Source of the DNA: Athripsodes cinereus | Lineage: Eukaryota; Arthropoda; Insecta; Trichoptera; Leptoceridae | Length of the DNA: 64,000 nucleotides | NCBI GenBank assembly: GCA_947579605.1 | Contig: OX388317.1 | Span: forward strand, 21,099,384 to 21,163,383 | Direction: 5' to 3' | Shown: positions 62,101 through 64,000 of the stretch, piece by piece | Numbering within the stretch: the stretch's first letter is position 1 | How the letters are laid out: each line of letters opens with the position of its first letter | Notes under the pieces: generated by a model | Told to the model about the DNA's origin: nothing | What the model saw: the letters and a program-made list of their open reading frames with translations, nothing else | Database searches by the model: none | Made by a program: the position numbers and the translations under genes

Positions 62101-62452
62101 AGCAAATTTGTTATTTTTTTATATCATCATCATCATCATCTCGCCCTCAACGCTCCTCTCGGGAGCACAGGACAGAAACCAGCCTCCTCCATTCAGAGCG
62201 TCATAACTTAATATGCATTATGTTAACATGTTTGTCGTAAGCCATGAATATCTAATAAAAAAATAAAGTAAAAATGTACTTACTCATTTTTCTGATTGGT
62301 ATATGAACAAGATCATTCTCCAAGAATTGAGTCCAATGTGCCAAAGCCTGTGTATGTTTGCCATCGGGAAGATCTATGTCACTGACCAGAGCGGCGCTGA
62401 CGGTTCTAGCAGCTGGTAGAGGCTTCACAGAGTTGTGTGATGTTTTTCTTGG
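56181..62452 (-). CDS. Peroxidase-like E, both heme His replaced by Asn (5' part outside window)
   Basis: Partial gene; the signal peptide and N-terminal exon(s) must lie beyond 64000. Exons found: 62452-62284, 60166-59970, 59662-59467, 58889-58692, 58499-58210, 57257-56782, 56319-56181, all with GT/AG borders and one open frame. It has the domain order of animal heme peroxidases: WTQFLENDLVHIP, CCDR, FLDGSSIYGSH, DVRVNSQPYL, LREHNR, SLDIQRGRDHG, SADRYFY, and a C-terminus with LNLAAWQDAS. The distal box has END where active enzymes have DHD or AHD, and the proximal helix LRFMNTLL aligns with FRYGHTLI of mammalian myeloperoxidase, so both catalytic His are Asn. The distal Arg and most Ca2+-binding positions remain. 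Long uninterrupted exons argue against random decay. No EF-hand or NADPH-oxidase part follows, so it is not a dual oxidase. Probably a secreted non-catalytic peroxidase homolog; role unknown. Confidence 0.85.
57480..57995 (+). pseudogene. Calexcitin-like processed pseudogene with LINE tail
   Basis: An intronless piece of an insect EF-hand protein of the calexcitin/sarcoplasmic Ca-binding type: Met at 57626, then PISDLRKKKLLYVCNVFFDI and an EF-hand loop DINQSGTLEKKDFE. After DANKD the frame breaks; in another frame the homology resumes with RYMNFMFDLEDASN, so residues are missing and a shift has occurred. At about 57916 coding homology ends and a GGCGCTCTTGAGATGG tail with (ATT)n begins, as at 29018-29092. 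Some 5' untranslated sequence is present (57480-57625). It lies in an intron of E on the opposite strand and was probably copied from mRNA by a LINE. Confidence 0.75.
59010..59350. repeat. Degenerate CACGGCAT-type repeats
   Basis: Two diverged pieces (about 59010-59110, 59235-59350) with GCATGTAATAAACATACCAA-like segments of the family at 14484-14732. Intron of E. Confidence 0.45.
61359..61675. mobile_element. piggyBac-type MITE
   Basis: Exact TTAA on both sides (61355-61358, 61676-61679) and inverted ends CACGTTCGCTGCCTAA/TTAGGCAGTGAACGTG with one mismatch. Two copies of the palindrome CACGGATCCGTG lie close to the left end. No coding. Intron of E. Confidence 0.85.
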
Positions 62453-62724
62453 CTGTAATATAATGTATACAAAATTAATTACTTCTAAAATCAATAACAT
62501 TACTTTACAAGCTATTTTTAGATACCCTAGTAAAAAAATATCTTCCAAAATAGTTCTTACTCTATTCCACAAAAGTTTTGAAGAGTCGTATAAAAGTCAG
62601 GAATTTCTTAAGCTATTTATTATTATCATAACCATTTATGACACAGACGGGGCAATCTACATGTTGAATATGTGTTTATTGGCTATATTGACTGTAAGTA
62701 ATCACTCGATAATATTTTAAATAG

Positions 62725-62890
62725 GGATGATCGGTGGCCTAATCGTAAAGTGTCAGATTTTTCAGTTTAGTAGATTCTTGATTTGAATATTAGTGCCAAC
62801 CCACTCTACCTTTGTAACACAGCATATTGCTTACTATGAAGGCACTAGAGAGTGTATTCAGGTTCACAACGAACCCAGAAATCTAATAAA
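62725..62890 (+). repeat. Possible SINE
   Basis: GGTGGCCTAATCGTAAAGTG followed about 35 bases later by GATTCTTGATTTGAAT looks like degraded A and B boxes. Weak evidence. Confidence 0.3.
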
Positions 62891-62979
62891 AATAGTAAGC
62901 ATACGGAACTATATGACATGGTAGGCCCCACTGTTGTCAAATGTGATATTTCATAGAAAAATATTCTTAAAATTGTTGC

Positions 62980-63795
62980 CATATCGCTTGCTCACTATTA
63001 TAGGGTTCTATGTTACATTTTTGAAAATTTTGAGTTATGAATGCTATAACATTCTATGTATTCAAAGGTATTTATTACAGGAACCCAATTGTAAATCGCA
63101 GCACTAGTCGTGAAATTAAAGACGATAAAACATAGTTCTATGTTGTGTTTTACTTCAAAACAGTGATACAAAGTTCTATGTGTGTAACATAGAACCTTGT
63201 AACATAAATAAATGAAAATTTTAAAATTGCAAGGTTCTATGTTTGATTCATCGCACCTTGCAATCTCAAAAAAATATATTGATTATGTTTGTAATATTGA
63301 ATTAAGAGTTCTTTCGAAAACTGAATATTATTCCCCAATCTCTCTGATGAACCCTTGAAGTACACTTTAATTTTTTATTTAATACTATTATACCATCACG
63401 GCATATCCCACAAGTGGGGTAGCCAGCAGACCAGCTGCATCTACCAGCTTAATCTACTTGTTTAAAAGTTAAATCCCCGAGAAAGAGGCAATAGTTGAAC
63501 TAATAATCATACAGATCACAAAGTTCTATGTTACAGGTAAATTGAAAAATATATCGTTTCAGAACAACAAAGTCCTATGTTAATTTTCAATCCTAATTTT
63601 TGAAAAAAACAACGAAAATTAAATAATTTAAAATCATAAATTCAAGTAAGACTAATTTTTAGAATTTTTTGATGCTATTGGAAACGAACAGAGATATATC
63701 GTTTCGTAAATAATATATACCTAATTTTAAAACTTGAATATCTCAAAACTATGAACATGTAACATAGAACCCTATAATAGTGGGCAAGCGATATG
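62980..63795. mobile_element. Non-autonomous DNA transposon with repeated GTTCTATGTTAC motifs
   Basis: Inverted ends of 37 bp (62980-63016, 63759-63795) with one mismatch. The motif TTCTATGT/ACATAGAA recurs many times inside, near 63008, 63052, 63138, 63173, 63189, 63236 and 63524, with a variant near 63572. No coding frame. A CACGGCAT repeat fragment sits inside at about 63390-63440. It lies upstream of the first visible exon of E. Confidence 0.75.
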
Positions 63796-64000
63796 TAGAA
63801 TGATTTTTGGTCACCACGTTTAATTATTTTTGGGCACCAAGTTTTTCGACACCGGCAACACTTTTTCCCATTATTTTTTTTTCTTGTTTTTGTGGTTTAG
63901 CAAGCACAAAAATAAAATAAAACCGGCAATAAAAAATGTAATTCGAATACAAATTTCGTACAGTTTATATTCTAGTTACATTTTATTTTTGCTGGAATCT

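Noticed and set aside
56181..62452. Gene E as a dual oxidase, because mammalian dual-oxidase peroxidase domains also lack heme-binding residues
   Set aside because: The frame ends after the peroxidase domain (stop at 56181-56183); no EF-hands, membrane segments or NADPH-oxidase part follow in phase.
1..64000. CRISPR arrays, bacterial operons, phage attachment sites
   Set aside because: No regularly spaced repeats; spliced genes and eukaryotic transposons throughout.

Overview
The window looks like insect nuclear DNA: it is AT-rich, its genes are split by many introns with GT/AG borders, and it is crowded with eukaryotic transposons (Penelope-like, RTE-like and CR1/Jockey-like LINEs, tRNA-derived SINEs, a short Helitron, hAT, piggyBac and Harbinger derivatives). 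A moth or butterfly is plausible from the Helitron and LINE types, but this is inference; no species can be named from the sequence alone.

The host-gene content is one thing: a head-to-tail array of five animal-type heme peroxidase genes, all on the minus strand. In transcription order they are gene E (56181 to beyond 62452; its 5' end lies outside the window), D (42143-48181), C (28590-39669), B (19128-26233) and A (2142-15295). I rebuilt A-D exon by exon. Each has 12 coding exons with the same intron phases (2,1,1,0,1,1,2,0,0,1,2) and an in-frame total: 632, 660, 739 and 633 residues. Each starts with a signal peptide, so the products should be secreted. E is a more distant paralog in which exons matching 7+8 and 9+10+11 of A-D are continuous.

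A, B and D keep the distal His, distal Arg and proximal His but lack the two acidic residues that tie heme covalently in mammalian peroxidases. C has lost the proximal heme-ligand His in frame (Ile at that place) and has a long low-complexity N-terminus. E has Asn at both the distal and the proximal His positions, while its Ca2+-site residues and overall fold remain. The array therefore seems to mix likely enzymes with likely pseudo-peroxidases.

The rest is transposon history. The 6.4-kb intron 10 of gene A holds two nested Penelope-like elements with inverted terminal copies, a CR1/Jockey-type fragment and a large fold-back, and this separates the last two exons of A from the rest. Introns of C hold a 5'-truncated LINE with a continuous RT reading frame and a target-site duplication, a piggyBac-like element and a hAT element whose end was later duplicated in tandem. 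An intron of E holds a calexcitin-like processed pseudogene joined to a LINE-type 3' tail. The 8-kb D/E gap holds fold-backs and a shortened Harbinger element. I see no tRNA or rRNA genes, CRISPR arrays or bacterial features.
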